Positions 25,022-36,592 of a stretch of 64,000 nucleotides of DNA are shown here, in pieces. Every line of letters begins with the position of its first letter. The stretch's first letter is position 1. This DNA comes from Paulownia fortunei. Taxonomy: Eukaryota > Streptophyta > Magnoliopsida > Lamiales > Paulowniaceae. The notes under the pieces were generated by a model that made no database searches, was not told the DNA's origin, and worked only from the letters and a program-made list of their open reading frames with translations. The DNA lies in assembly GCA_019321725.1 (NCBI GenBank), contig CM033106.1, positions 24,612,965-24,676,964 on the forward strand, read 5' to 3'. The position numbers and the translations under genes are program-made.

Positions 25022-26651
25022 TGTTCCACATCTTAAATGTATACTAACTTTACTTAATTGATGTATTATAACTCTTGTAACATCTCCCTAAATGTTAGGG
25101 ATCAAATGCACCACATCTATATTGGAACATGGACATCGAAACTCAATAGAATCACGCCGTACTCGCATGAGGATGATGTCTTGTTTCTTGGATATTGGCG
25201 TAGTGACACTAGTGCATGTATCCGAGTATTTATTATAGAATAAGTATACTGAACAAACCCACTAAAAGATTTATTTATTAAAATAAGAATTTTCATATTA
25301 CGATAGTACATGATTAGTCCTTAGAGTTGAGGCAGTATGGTAGCTTGGTACATGTTATGTTCCATTTTGATGTATCTTCTAATTATCTGATAATCTCAAA
25401 GGCAGTACGTTTGATGTTGCATTGATATGTATAGGGGTTAATGGGTAACCAATAAAAGATTCGCCACTTGTTTGACAGAATAATTGAATCTTCTATGTTT
25501 TCATAGTTCATGACTCAGAAGTACGTGGCCAAGGCGGGATGAATGTTAGACGGGGGTTTTTCTAATAATTCATCATGAGTTATTGAAACTTGAAATAGAA
25601 TTATAGTTATTGAACAATTAAGATTTTGATTATTAATTCATACCCTCGACTTAATCGGGAGATTAATTGACAAAAGGACCTTACGTGTATGATACTCGTA
25701 ATGAAAATAAGTTCACTCACTATTTCACCTAAGTGTAGGTAGTTATGATACACTTGTTAGATGTTTCCTATAACTTGTGAGATTCTTGAAATTAAGGAGT
25801 TAATTTCAAGTAGATTAATTAATTGGATTAATTAATCCGAATAATTATTATTCTTAAATTGAAAATATTGCAAGTTCACTACTAGTTTAGTTGTGAACTT
25901 AAAGAGTCATACATAATTTGAGATATAATAATTCTAACTTTGGAATTAATCCAAGGAGTTGTATCCAAATAATTAATGAAGATTAATTAATTGTTGCTTA
26001 TATTAATTTAATGAGTTGAATTAATTATTTAATTAAATAAATAAATTATTTAATTAGACCTAATAAAATTATGAAGCCCAATTGAAATGAATTAATTATT
26101 TGAAAGGATAAAATTGCAGATTTTTTGGACAACCAAAAATATTCCAACCAATTAAAAGAAAACTAAAAATACCAAGAATGAGACTCTTGGAATTTTTAAG
26201 TCCCCTATTTAAATCATTAGGGCCGAAAATTGAAGGCTAATTATAGCCTTCAAATTTTCGAAAATAGTAGAAATATTAAGGAGAAAATTATTTAAGTACT
26301 AATTATTTTATCACATGTTAATAACAAGAATTAATATTCACCATATTTACTCCATAAATTAGGTTAGTAAAGGAATCAAAATGGCTAGCGAAATTCTAAT
26401 TTCATGTTCTTGCACAAAGTATAAACTACTTTAGATGAGAGATGCTCAGATCCTTGTGAATCAAAATTCAAAAAGGGGCTAGCAATCGATTGTTTCAATC
26501 CCTATGAAATTGGAGTGCATTGAAAGGTATAAATCAAAATTGTTTTAATTTTTAATTATCACACCATTGAAAATTGCAAGATCATTATAAATCACATTGG
26601 ATCTGGGATATTTTTCACATTGCACATACCCCGAAATCCCATGAACCCAAC
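25022..26651. mobile_element. Probable LTR or small element inserted in the Gypsy protease
   Basis: The right edge lies exactly where the minus-strand Gypsy protease is cut after its active-site-like segment (VLVDSKS). The block begins TGTTCC and ends CCCAAC; ACTTT lies on both sides (25017-25021 and 26652-26656). The minus-strand start GTTGGGTTCATGGGATT resembles Copia LTR starts. No coding frame. Borders are tentative because AT-rich 5-mers recur by chance and no protease continuation is seen left of it. Confidence 0.4.
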
Positions 26652-26652
26652 A

Positions 26653-27840
26653 CTTTTGCTGTCTACTAATACTTTTGTTATGCAGTAGTCTGTGAGAACT
26701 AGAAGATCACGATAGCTTTATCCTATGGTCCCATTGTTGGATCGAGATCTCGTTCTCCAAAGGTTAGCTCTATCCTCCTCTGCTGGATGTTATGATTTCA
26801 TCAACCTAGGCTTGGTTTAAGTGTGCATTTATGCTAGCCCTTTTCCTGTGTTACCTCAGTACTATTTTTGTATTTCCACTAGATTACACTTTAAAGATGA
26901 TGTTTATGACTCCTATGATGGGGACATTATTAGAATTAGCACCTCCCACTAGGATCCTGCTAGGTTTATCATGTAGTTGTTCTCCCAGTGGAAAAGTGTT
27001 TTACAACCATTGGTTTTCCCAAGGCCCTTGGTTAACTAACCCTTTCAAGTATCCGCTCTATATGACTTTCTCAATCTCCTTCTTGAGGTGAATACATTCT
27101 TCTGTGGTGTGCCCACAGTCACTGTGGAAATAAAAGTACTTATTGAATTTCATCCTCTTAGGATCATCTTTCAGCCTTTTCGAGGGTGAATGATTCCTTA
27201 CTGCTCTGCCACCATTAATACTTTCGTCAATAGGGTGTTTAGTGAAGTGTATTTGGGGTATCTTAAAAAGGTGTTCCTCTGACCTCTTTCCTATTGTTTA
27301 CTTTTCTTTTCGTCATCTTTGTGTTTATGTTTTGTTCCCAATACTCAATGTGTGATCTCTTTTATGTGGATGTACTTCTATACTCGGGCCAACAATTTTT
27401 CTAGAGATCCAGGAGACTTCCCTATGATAGACTCTTTAAATCTCCCTTGACAGAGGTTTTGTTGCATGATTTTGACAAGGAGCTTGTGTTTAACGTGCGA
27501 TACTTCATTCGCTACTTCCACAAAGCATTGGATGTAGTCTCCCAGCAGCTTCCTATCTCCCTAGATGATTATGAACAGATAGGAGGTGGTCTTCTGGTAC
27601 TTCTTGTTGATTGACAAATAGTGTAGGAAACACTGGGTCAGTGGTTCCAAGTTGGTGATGGACCTGATAGGTAGCTGGTTGAACCACATTAGAGCATGCT
27701 GGGGGAGCATCGTGCGAAAGATCTTACAATAAGATGCATCGCTCAAGTCGAACAGGTCAACCTTTGAGTAAAAATTGTCAAGATAGTCCCGAGTATCTCT
27801 ATTTCCATACTCTAGAAGATTTGAGACCTTAACCCTGTAG
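26653..27840 (-). pseudogene. Gypsy gag-protease relic (Tat/Retand-like)
   Basis: Read on the minus strand from 27840. It carries the retrotransposon gag core with DASYCKIFRTMLPQHALMWF and FNQLPIRSIT, then the region with GRFKESIIGK. A zinc-binding-like segment follows (FHSDCGHTTEECIHLKKEIE). The end is a protease segment, DYCITKVLVDSKS, just before 26652. Several stops and at least two frameshifts break it. The N-terminal part of gag looks truncated, and reverse transcriptase, RNase H and integrase are missing. The Tat/Retand assignment is by motif resemblance. It sits antisense inside the plus-strand Copia element. Confidence 0.82.
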
Positions 27841-28036
27841 GGAGGGACTTAACCAGGATGGCGAGCGAGAATAAGTAAGGGCAAAGTGCAAAATGCAATA
27901 AATTTGCCAATTAAAATTGACGTGCCTTATAAAATGACGTGGATGGAGTATTTATTGGCATTTATTATGAGACTTGGGTCTATGGGCCCTTTACTATTTT
28001 AAGCCTTGTGCGTCTATTTGGTTCATTGAGCTAGAA

Positions 28037-29943
28037 TGTAACACTTCTAGACTTTGTCAAATATTGCCCATCACACAAACAAATTGATTAAATTTAAATT
28101 GTTTTTTGATAAATTAACTATAAGTTAAAAATCCTTACTTCAAAATTTGGGCATGTGATTGTGCGTTGGTTTCAATTTCTGTTGGCTCAGAATGTCATCT
28201 CCACCATTGGTATTCCAAATTGGTTGAATTGTTTCATCTTTCTACTAGTAGTTTCAAATTATAACAAACATGAAAATTAGAGTCTGATCTTATTTACTTG
28301 GGGATGATGTTAAATTAGACTCCAAATTTTATGGTTAAATAGGTGCATTTGGCAAGAACAAGATGAAACAATGACTTTTCCATTAAAAAAATAACTCAAC
28401 GGTCACACATGGATTTTGGTGGATTTTTTAGTGTGGGCAAAAAGGATGACTTAATTTTTTTGCTGCCATATTAATTTGCATGATGATTTTGACACCCTTA
28501 GATATATTCATTTACTCTTCAATTTTTATCACACCTAGATAACATAAAAAAATATAACCATATCATATAATAACTAAAACATATGGATATAGTTTCCCAA
28601 GTTCAGCTCCATTCACAACATAGTGAAACAGATTTTTCCTACCGTGATATACAAAGAGACAATCAGGTCATAGTCTTGCCAAAAATAATGGATTTAGTGC
28701 TGTAAAATTAATCCTCTTCACATAGGACATAATCTGAAATTCGATGGAGATAGTTTTGATCATCTCTTTAATTGTCATGCAATATTTTAATTCCCAAGCA
28801 ATCCAAACCTAAATACATAATCTTAACTCTTATATAAATACATCCATGATAATAAATATAAAATTTACCCAAGGTTTCTTACAGTTTTTAAGTTCAATAA
28901 ACTAGAAATCAACATATACACAGATTCTGTCTCTTAATAGTTCTACTATGTGTTTGCAACCATAAATCATTCTTTTATGCATAATAACACTACAAATAAC
29001 CTCTAACATCATCATGAAAAAGATAAGAATCTTAAGAAATCACAAAACTCTCAAATAATATAAAAATTGATGTCAAAACTATATATGAACTTCACCTATG
29101 CTAGTTTTAGCTTTTACTTGTGATTACTACTTCCTTTTTGCTTCCTTTGCCATTTTCTATCACTTGAAATCAGTTAGGACCAGCTTAGAGAGATTTGGAC
29201 ATGAGTTTAATCCTGAAAATTATTGAAAATAATTGAGGGTCGTGGGTAAATGCCTAAGAGTGAAGGAAAGCTTGAGGTGGCATTTGAGGTGCTGGTTTAA
29301 GCTTGGTAGCAAGCATAAGGTGGCAAGTTGTGGTATAAATCTGATCTTTCACCCATCTTTCAAGCCTAGATCAGATGTGTCTTACTATACATTAATCTTA
29401 TTGTACCCTATTTTAATTACCATAAGATCCCATAGATAATTCATAAGCTAATTTCCTAGCCATTTATTTAATTTCTTACCCGATTGTTACCCAATTCTTA
29501 TATAATTATTCATATTAAAAATTATATAATCTTATACATAAATAAATATTGTAATATCACCTTTGAATAGTATTATCTTATGTCCAATGTCCCAAATATG
29601 CAATTTACCGATATTTACTTTTGAAATACCAAGATGAAATCGAATCAAATCATATAAACTTACTAGTAACAACTTTAACACTTCTAAAATTCTAACCTAT
29701 ATATCCCATCTATATCCAATATTGATCAACCTCATTTTCAACTTATTTCAATTTAGTGTTGATTACTTATATTATGATAATTGACAACTAACACCATATG
29801 AGTTTTTCTAGAAATTTAATGATCAAATGTGATTATAAGGTAAAATGAATCATGCCATGCAGTTTCAATGCAAGCACTTATGAATAACATGTAATGTATG
29901 AATCATATTGACCAAGTGAGTAGTATGAGTATTGGATATTACA
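28037..29943 (-). repeat. Possible Gypsy LTR (right side)
   Basis: On the minus strand this block starts TGTAATATCC and ends GTGTTACA, followed after about 200 bp by gag-like coding sequence. That is the expected order for a 5' LTR. No matching left LTR was recognised, so this is a structural inference. Confidence 0.35.
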
Positions 29944-29948
29944 TGTTC
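29944..29948. repeat. Target-site duplication, right copy
   Basis: TGTTC directly after the insert end GGATATTACA. It restores the Copia gag frame when the insert is disregarded. Confidence 0.82.
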
Positions 29949-30600
29949 TAGTTTAATTTCTATCAAACTATCTACTACAAAATTTCTTGTTTGGAAATCC
30001 CAAATACTTCCATTGATTCATAGCGAAGGAATAGAGCATCATATCAGTGATCCCAAAAGGCCAGTAGATTTAGAAAGAAAATAAAAAATCCTAATCTTGA
30101 TCCATGGATCACCAATGATGGCCTTCTTATGTCATGGCTTCTTGGAAACATGAAGGAAGAAGTTCTCAGCATGATTTTTGGTGGGGATACAACCTACTCA
30201 ATTTGGAAATCACTCCAAGAGCAACTATTGCTCGACACTGAAGAGAATCAAGCTTAATTGAAGAAAAACTTATATGCCTTATCCAAAGGGACACTCTCAC
30301 TTGATGAGTATATTTGAAAGTTCAAGGAAATCTGTGATAAACTTGCAGCTATTGGAAAACCACTCGGTGATGTTAACAAAGTTTTCCAAGTTTCACAAGG
30401 ATTGGGAGACAAATACAAAGAATTTTGAATTGTTGTTTTGTCAAAACCAACATATCAGTCATTTAATCAATTGATCATATCTGTACAGAATTTTGAGTAG
30501 TTTATCTTAGAGAGGAAAGACAGCAACTTGATCATAATCAAGCATTCTTCGGATAAAGAGAAAGAGGAAAAGGTCACGGTGGAGGAAAAAGAAACTTCAG
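29949..30600 (+). pseudogene. Copia GAG, first copy of a duplicated segment
   Basis: Continues the GAG from 23606: LVWKSQILPLI, then PNLDPWITNDGLLMSWLL and EVLSMIF, typical of the UBN2/GAG domain of Copia elements. In-frame stops (for instance after LERK and at about 30257) kill it. The segment from 30089 onward recurs at 31161. Confidence 0.8.
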
Positions 30601-32233
30601 AAGCATAGGTTTAAATTCCTTTACTCAAAATCGACATCATAATAACAATCAACATCCATCCTTCCAAAATCAATCAAAGTTCAATAACAGCAACTGGAAA
30701 GGACAACCCAACAAGCAATATACAAATCAAGTCACCTGTCAGATTTGTGGATGAACATTATACTGCAGTTAAATATTATTACAGGTATAACTATGAAACA
30801 GAATGTGAAAATATCTAAGAAGGTTTTGCAACCATGAATCTAAACAACGAGAATGATCCAAATTTTATGTTAAATCTGGAGCTACTGCTCATATGACAAA
30901 TCAATGAGGTAATCTAAAGTCTTTAAAACCTTATTTTGGCAATAATTCTATCTTTGTTGGCAATGGACAAACTTTATCTATTGCACACACATGAAAAACT
31001 TTGCTCAACACCTCGCATGGTAAAGTTTTGTTAAATAATATTTTAGTGGTACCAAAAATTAAAAAGGATTTGTTATCTATCAGTAAACTTGTCGATGACA
31101 ATTTTTGCACTATTACTTTTGATTCTAACAAGTTTGTTATTAAGGATTAGAAGAATCAAATCCTAATCTTGATCCATGGATCACCAATGATGGTCTTCTT
31201 ATGTCATGGCTTCTTGAAAACATGAAGGAAGAAGTTCTCAGCATGATTTTTGGTGAGGATAGAACCTACTCAATTTAGAAATCACTCCAAGAGCAACTGT
31301 TGCCCGATACTGAAGAGAATGAAGCTCAATTGAAGAATAACTTATATGCCTTATCCAAAGGGACACTCTCACTTTATGAGTATATTCGAAAGTTCAAGGA
31401 AATCTGTGATAAACTTGCAGCTATTGGAAAATCACTCGGTGATATTAACAAAGTTTTCCAAGTTTCACAAGGACTTGGAGACAAATACAAAGAATTTTGA
31501 ATTGATGTTTTGTCAAAACCACCATATCTACCATTTAATCAATTTATCATATTTGTACAGAATTTTTAACAGTTTATCTTAGAGAGAAAATACAGCAACT
31601 TGATCATAATCAAGCATTCTTCGAACAAAGAGGAAGAGGAAGAGGTCACTGTGGAGGAAGAAAAAACTTCAGAGGCAGATATTCAAATTCATTTACTCAA
31701 AATCAACATTATAATAACAATCAACATCCATCATTCCAAAATTAATTAAAGTTCAATAACAGCAACTGGAAAGGACAACCCAACAAGCAAAACACAAATC
31801 AAGTCGCCTGTCAGATTTGTGGACGAACATCATACTGCAGTTAAATATTATTACAGGTATAACTATGAAACAGAAGGTGAAAATGTCTAAGAAGCTTTTG
31901 CCACCATGAATCTAAATAACGAGAATGATCTAAATTTTTTTGCTGACTCTAGAGCTACTTCTCATATGACAAATCAAGGAGGTAATCTAAAGTTTTTAAA
32001 ACCTTATTTTGGTAATAATTCTATCTTCGTTGGCAATAGGCAAGCTTTATCTATTACACACACATGAAAAGCTTTGCTCAACACCTCGCATGGTAAAATT
32101 TTGTTAAATAATGTTTTAGTGGTACCAGATATTAAAAAGAATTTGTTATCTGTCAGTAAACTTATTGATGACAATTTTTGCACTATTAATTTTGATTCTA
32201 ACAAGTTTGTTATTAAGGATCAGAAGAATCAAA
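30089..32233 (+). repeat. Tandem duplication of Copia gag-protease, unit about 1072 bp
   Basis: Copy 1 runs 30089-31160 and copy 2 31161-32233. Both start TCCTAATCTTGATCCATGG and cover GAG, zinc-knuckle region (QICG instead of a full CCHC) and protease-like sequence up to the LLSVSKL segment. The junction falls at AATCAAATCCT, a short stretch also at the end of copy 2. This suggests unequal exchange or template switching at microhomology. The copies differ by scattered substitutions and private stops, so the duplication is not recent. Confidence 0.88.
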
Positions 32234-32286
32234 TCCTGGCCACAGGATATAGAGAAGGGGATTTGTATGCGCTTGAGGGAGGATAG
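31161..32286 (+). pseudogene. Copia GAG-protease, second copy
   Basis: GAG pieces (EENEAQLKNNLYALSKGTLS; KFKEICDKLAAIGKSLGD) are open longer than in copy 1. A broken zinc knuckle and a protease remnant follow. The usual protease motif reads ADSRATSHM rather than a D-S-G-A core. The segment ends with NILLNNVLVV-like and LLSVSKLIDDNFC sequence at 32074-32286, which leads into the pre-integrase region. Confidence 0.78.
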
Positions 32287-33297
32287 TTTACTAAGGCTTT
32301 CGCTGTAGTCAAATCCCTAGGAGTTTCTTCAGAAATTTGGCATGCTCGCTTAGGACACCCTAATTCAAAGTTTTTGCAAACTTTAGAGAATAAGAAAGTC
32401 ATCACTGTTTCCAATTGGTTAACCAAAAATACAATATGTAATAGTTGCCAATTTGGGAAACGTTGTAAACTTTCTTTTAATAAATCAAAAACTGTTTCAA
32501 ATTTTCCTTTAGAAAAACTTTATAGTGACTTATGGGGGCTTGCCTCAATACTTTCTTCTCAAAAATTCCAATATTATGTGATATTTGTTGATGATTTTAT
32601 TCGTTATACTTGGTTATATCCTTTAAAAAATAAATATGACTTTTTTCAATATTTTCTTAAATTTCAAGCTCTTGATGAGAATTTTTTTGATAGAAAAATA
32701 AAAGTTTTTCAATGTGATGGTGGTGGAGAATTCACTTCCAATCAGTTTACTAATCACTTGACTTTCTGTGGAATTACACATCAGATGTCTTGCCTATATA
32801 TGCCAAAACAAAATGGGCTTGCAGAACGCAAGCATTACCATATTGTCGAAACAGGATTGACATTGCTCTTTCATGTAAATATTCCTCTAAAATTCTAGGT
32901 GGACGCATTCTTAACAACAATATATCTAATTAGTAGATTTTCTCTCTCTTCTACTGGTAAGGAGACTCCTTATTTGAAATTTTTTGGTAAGAATCCTGAT
33001 TACTCTGGTTTACGTATTTTCGGCTCTTAATGTTTTCCTTATCTAAAAATATCAAGAATGCATAAATTTTCTAAGAAAACGGTTCCTTGTATATTTATAG
33101 GATATAGTCCATTGCATAAAGGTTATAGATGTCTAAATACAAATACTCATCTTGTTTATATGTCACGACATGTTGTCTTTAATGAACACCATTTTTTTTA
33201 TTTATCAAAAGATAATTACTTCTCTAACCCTTCTAATAATTTATTTCTCACTACTTTTCCACATTTAGATGAATGGTTACAAGAAACTCACCCATAG
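32287..33297 (+). pseudogene. Copia integrase region
   Basis: After a stop at about 32284 the frame resumes with the GAG-pre-integrase motif IWHARLGHPN and the zinc-binding pair CNSCQFGKRC. The integrase core follows: LYSDLWG, VDDFIRYTW, QCDGGGEFTSNQF and PKQNGLAERKH, which covers the three acidic residues. Stops at about 32897 and 33028 break it. The C-terminal part with IFIGYSPLHKGYRC continues to 33297. Confidence 0.85.
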
Positions 33298-35245
33298 CTC
33301 CTCCAAGTGAAGATTCATCAGATGAGCCACCTAGTTTCAACTTCTCGAGTTTTGATTCATCTCCTATCTTAGCATCAAATTTAGAAATTCCATTAAATGA
33401 AAATTCTTCAATATCCCAAAATCAAGAAATTCCTACTTCACCACAAAATCACACTCTTATTCCTTCTATTATTGACAATGATTGTGATATTACTTCTCAT
33501 TCTCCATTATCTTATAGTAACATGTTGTCTTCCACTTCAAAATCTTCTAGTTCTACTATTTTTTCTTCTCCGCACCAAACCACTACTACATCTTTGATGC
33601 CTCTATTATCTCCTCAACCTACTAGAGTAAAATGTATCCCTGCTTATCTTAAGAATTATTGTTGTCCATCTATTCCTTCACATCCTGATATTGCTCTTAT
33701 TGTTTCCCTTGATGAGCCAAAAACTTTAAAAACAACCCTGAAATTTGCAAATTGGAGAGTTGCCATGAAAGAAGTGATAGATGCACTTCAACATAACAAG
33801 ACTTGGTCTCTTGTTTCTCGTCCAACAAATGCCAATATTATTGGTTCTAAGTGGGTATATCGTACCAAGTACAAAGAGGATGGCAGCGTAGACAGATTCA
33901 AAGCACGCTTAGTAGCTAAAGGATATGCACAAATTCCCGGCCTTGATTTTGGCGAGACATTTAGCCCTATTGTTAAGCCAACAACAATTCGTGTCATACT
34001 TTGTCTTGCTACTTATTTCAAGTGGCCACTCAAGCAATTAGATGTTAAAAATGTATTCTTGCATGGCATTCTCAATGAGCAAGTCTACATAGAGCAAACC
34101 CCCGGTTTTGTGTATCCCAAATTCTCTAATCATGTTTGTCTTTTACATAAATCACTTTATGGTCTCAAACAAGCACCTCGTGCTTAGTTTGCTAAATTAT
34201 CTCATTGTTTTTTACTTTTGATTTTAGATGTAGTAAAATTGATTCCTCTCTTTTTATTTATAATCATGGTACTAATTTTCTTCTTTTACTTGTTTATGTA
34301 GATGATATAATTCTCACTGGTAGTACCTCTCTACTCATGTCTCAACTCATTTCTCGCCTAAGCAAGGAGTTTGCACTCAAAGATTTAGGCCAACTCACTT
34401 ACTTTCTCAGTTTAGAAGTTAAATATTTTCCTGGTGGTCTCACACTCTCTCAAACTAAATATGCTCGTGACCTCCTCACCAAGGCTAAGATGCTTGAAGC
34501 ATCTAAAATAAGTACACCAATAGCTATAAAATCCAATCCTCTTCCCAATGACAATGAGCCCACAAATTCCACTACATATCGCCAATTATGTGGTTCAGTA
34601 TCTTACTTTCACTAGACCTAATCTTACTCATGCTGTCAACCTCGTATGCCAACATTTTCAAAATCCCACCATGAAATACCTTCGAGCTGTCAAACGCATT
34701 TTGCGTTACTTAAAAAAGACATTAACTTATGGAATTCATTATTTATCTCAAAGCTCTCTCACTATTAATATCTTTTGTGATGCAGATTGGGCTGGTTGTC
34801 CGATGATAAGGAGGAGCACCACTGGTTATTTCATTTTTCTTGGTTTAAATTGTGTGTCTTGGGCATAAAAAAAACAGCCTATATTTTTGCGTTCTAGTGC
34901 TGAGGCCGAATATCGTGCTCTAGCAACCACAATTGCTGAGCTCACATGGCTCTAATATATTTTTCATGATCTTGGCATAACTCTTGAACAAAGGACAATT
35001 CTTCTTTGGGACAACAAAAGTGCCATTCACATGTCTCACAATCCTGTCTTTCATGCTCACACAAAGCACATAGAAATTGATTACCATTTCATTCAGGAAA
35101 AGGTTATTGTTGGAGCTCTTCATCTTCGTTATTTACCAACTACACATCAGATTGCTGATGTTCTTACCAAGACACTATTTAAGGATTTATTTAAAATATT
35201 TCGTTACAAGCTTGGCGTTAGTTCACTCTCACTGCCAACCTTGAA
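33298..35245 (+). pseudogene. Copia reverse transcriptase and RNase H
   Basis: After a Ser/Thr-rich linker come the RT segments SKWVYRTKYKEDGSVDRFKA, RLVAKGYAQIPGLDF, LDVKNVFLHG and SLYGLKQAPRA. A stop and frameshift near 34187 follow. The catalytic YVDD is present in the next frame (34295). RNase H follows with DADWAGC and SSAEAEYRALA. It ends with the tail HLRYLPTTHQIADVLTK before the right LTR. At least three frame changes (34187, 34610, 34866) make it non-functional, although the active-site motifs survive. Confidence 0.88.
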
Positions 35246-35251
35246 GGGGGA

Positions 35252-35526
35252 TGATAAGATTTCTATTATGCAATCCTCTATTCAAGGAGAAAATCATGGC
35301 TAAATTCAATAAGAAAATCAAGGAGAGCTGTTAAACACTAAGGATTGAAGCTGTCAATATTTTTCTAAATATTAGCTATATAATTTTAGGAATGATATGT
35401 CATCACCATTTACTTCCTTATTTGAGTTATATTACCATTGGAAACTATGAGTATATAATATGTAATATTCTACAAAAAATTTAATAAAAAATATTTATCA
35501 TTCTTATTTTTAAAATCTCTTTTACA
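35252..35526 (+). repeat. Copia 3' LTR
   Basis: Starts TGATAAGATTTC right after the purine tract at 35241-35251 and ends CTCTTTTACA. It aligns with 23207-23523. The last coding frame of the element overlaps its first bases. Confidence 0.88.
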
Positions 35527-36592
35527 AGAATGAGTTTAATCTAGTAATTTTAAAGGATAAAGCAAGTTCTAAAGATGATAGATAGAAGGTACAAATTGCA
35601 AAGAGAAAATTGGTGTTTTAGAAGAACAAAGGTAATCCAAATGTAGGCATAAAGGGTGAATTTGACATGTTAAGGAAGTTTGCTATGGCAATATCGAAAT
35701 TTCTCAGCATCATCAGCCATAAACTATATCCGAATAATTTAACCAAACGTCACATGTTCTATGATCGTAAAGGTTGAAATTCACACAAAATTTTAAAAGT
35801 TTTTTGCCTCTGTGTGGTCTAATTTGTGTGGTTATCTTAGATAACGTATGCTCTATCGCTCCACATGCTTCGCACATAAAACCATTACTACAATCTCAGC
35901 CTTGGTCAAGCACCATGCCTTGGCCTTCCAGGAGTACGTAACCTACCCAATGTGGGCACATCTCCTTCACATGTGCGCACTGGCCCATAACCTTTGCACA
36001 CAACATTCATACACATCTGCTTGACCCTCTGACACCCTCCTCATGGTGCCCAACAAAACACCCACAAGTGCACACAAGCTTAGCCAATAGTGCCAGCAGT
36101 ATTCTTGTTCTAACGAGGGAATTTAGAAATTCATGTAAAAGAAAATGTAGTTGTGCTTGATAACAAACAATTAAATAGTATTTGTTGCCATATCTAGCAT
36201 ATATACTTGATGTCAAGTCCTGGCCAGAGGATAGGGCTTGCAACTAAGATTTTGATACAATAGATTTCACGAACAACTATTTTACATTGATCCTTGTTTA
36301 TAAATCATTTTAATTTTTCTCCCATAATTAATATGAGATATTACTATCACTTTTTGTTGGACTCACGATGTCCTTGTTGTTTAATAAATTCAGAACCACC
36401 CCTAAGGTATCGACACACAAAGTATACCTTTCAAGTTTACTATTATCATGCCCGAGCCCAAAAAGGTAGGGGATCATCCTCGGCTACTTGATTCATGTGA
36501 TTATAGAAAGTTTGAAATGTTGGCTTTTAAATAAACTTGTTTAACTCAAATTGGACTATGTAAAAACAATCAAAACAACTTTCATAGTAGGA
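35527..36592. other. Intergenic, nothing recognised
   Basis: Includes a less AT-rich patch at 35850-36110 with no open frame of note. No gene supported. Confidence 0.5.

Larger units (their letters stand above)
23607..29943. mobile_element. Nested 6.3 kb composite insertion in Copia gag, with target duplication
   Basis: The insert begins TGTAACACCCCC and ends GGATATTACA, the TG...CA ends typical of LTR retrotransposons. It is flanked by identical TGTTC copies at 23602-23606 and 29944-29948, and the host gag frame continues in phase across it. Inside are a minus-strand Gypsy gag-protease relic (26653-27840) and an LTR-like block (25022-26651). The outer LTR limits are unclear: TGTAACAC at 28037 may mark an LTR edge (28037-29943), but the sequence after 23607 does not obviously repeat it. 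So it is either a rearranged Gypsy element or a solo LTR carrying later insertions. Confidence 0.8.
23207..35526 (+). mobile_element. Degenerate Copia LTR retrotransposon split by a nested insertion
   Basis: Two related LTRs (23207-23523 and 35252-35526) bound the element. A degenerate initiator-Met primer site (TGGTATCA at 23524-23531) follows the left LTR. GAG, protease, integrase, reverse transcriptase and RNase H follow in Copia order and end just before the right LTR, which is preceded by a purine tract (TTGAAGGGGGA). Without the 6.3 kb nested insert and the internal duplication the element would be about 5 kb. Short LTRs and the protein signatures fit the Ale/Retrofit-type Copia group (inference). 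No 5-bp target duplication was seen at the outer ends (GCAAC left, AGAAT right). Many stops and frameshifts show that it is dead. Confidence 0.88.
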
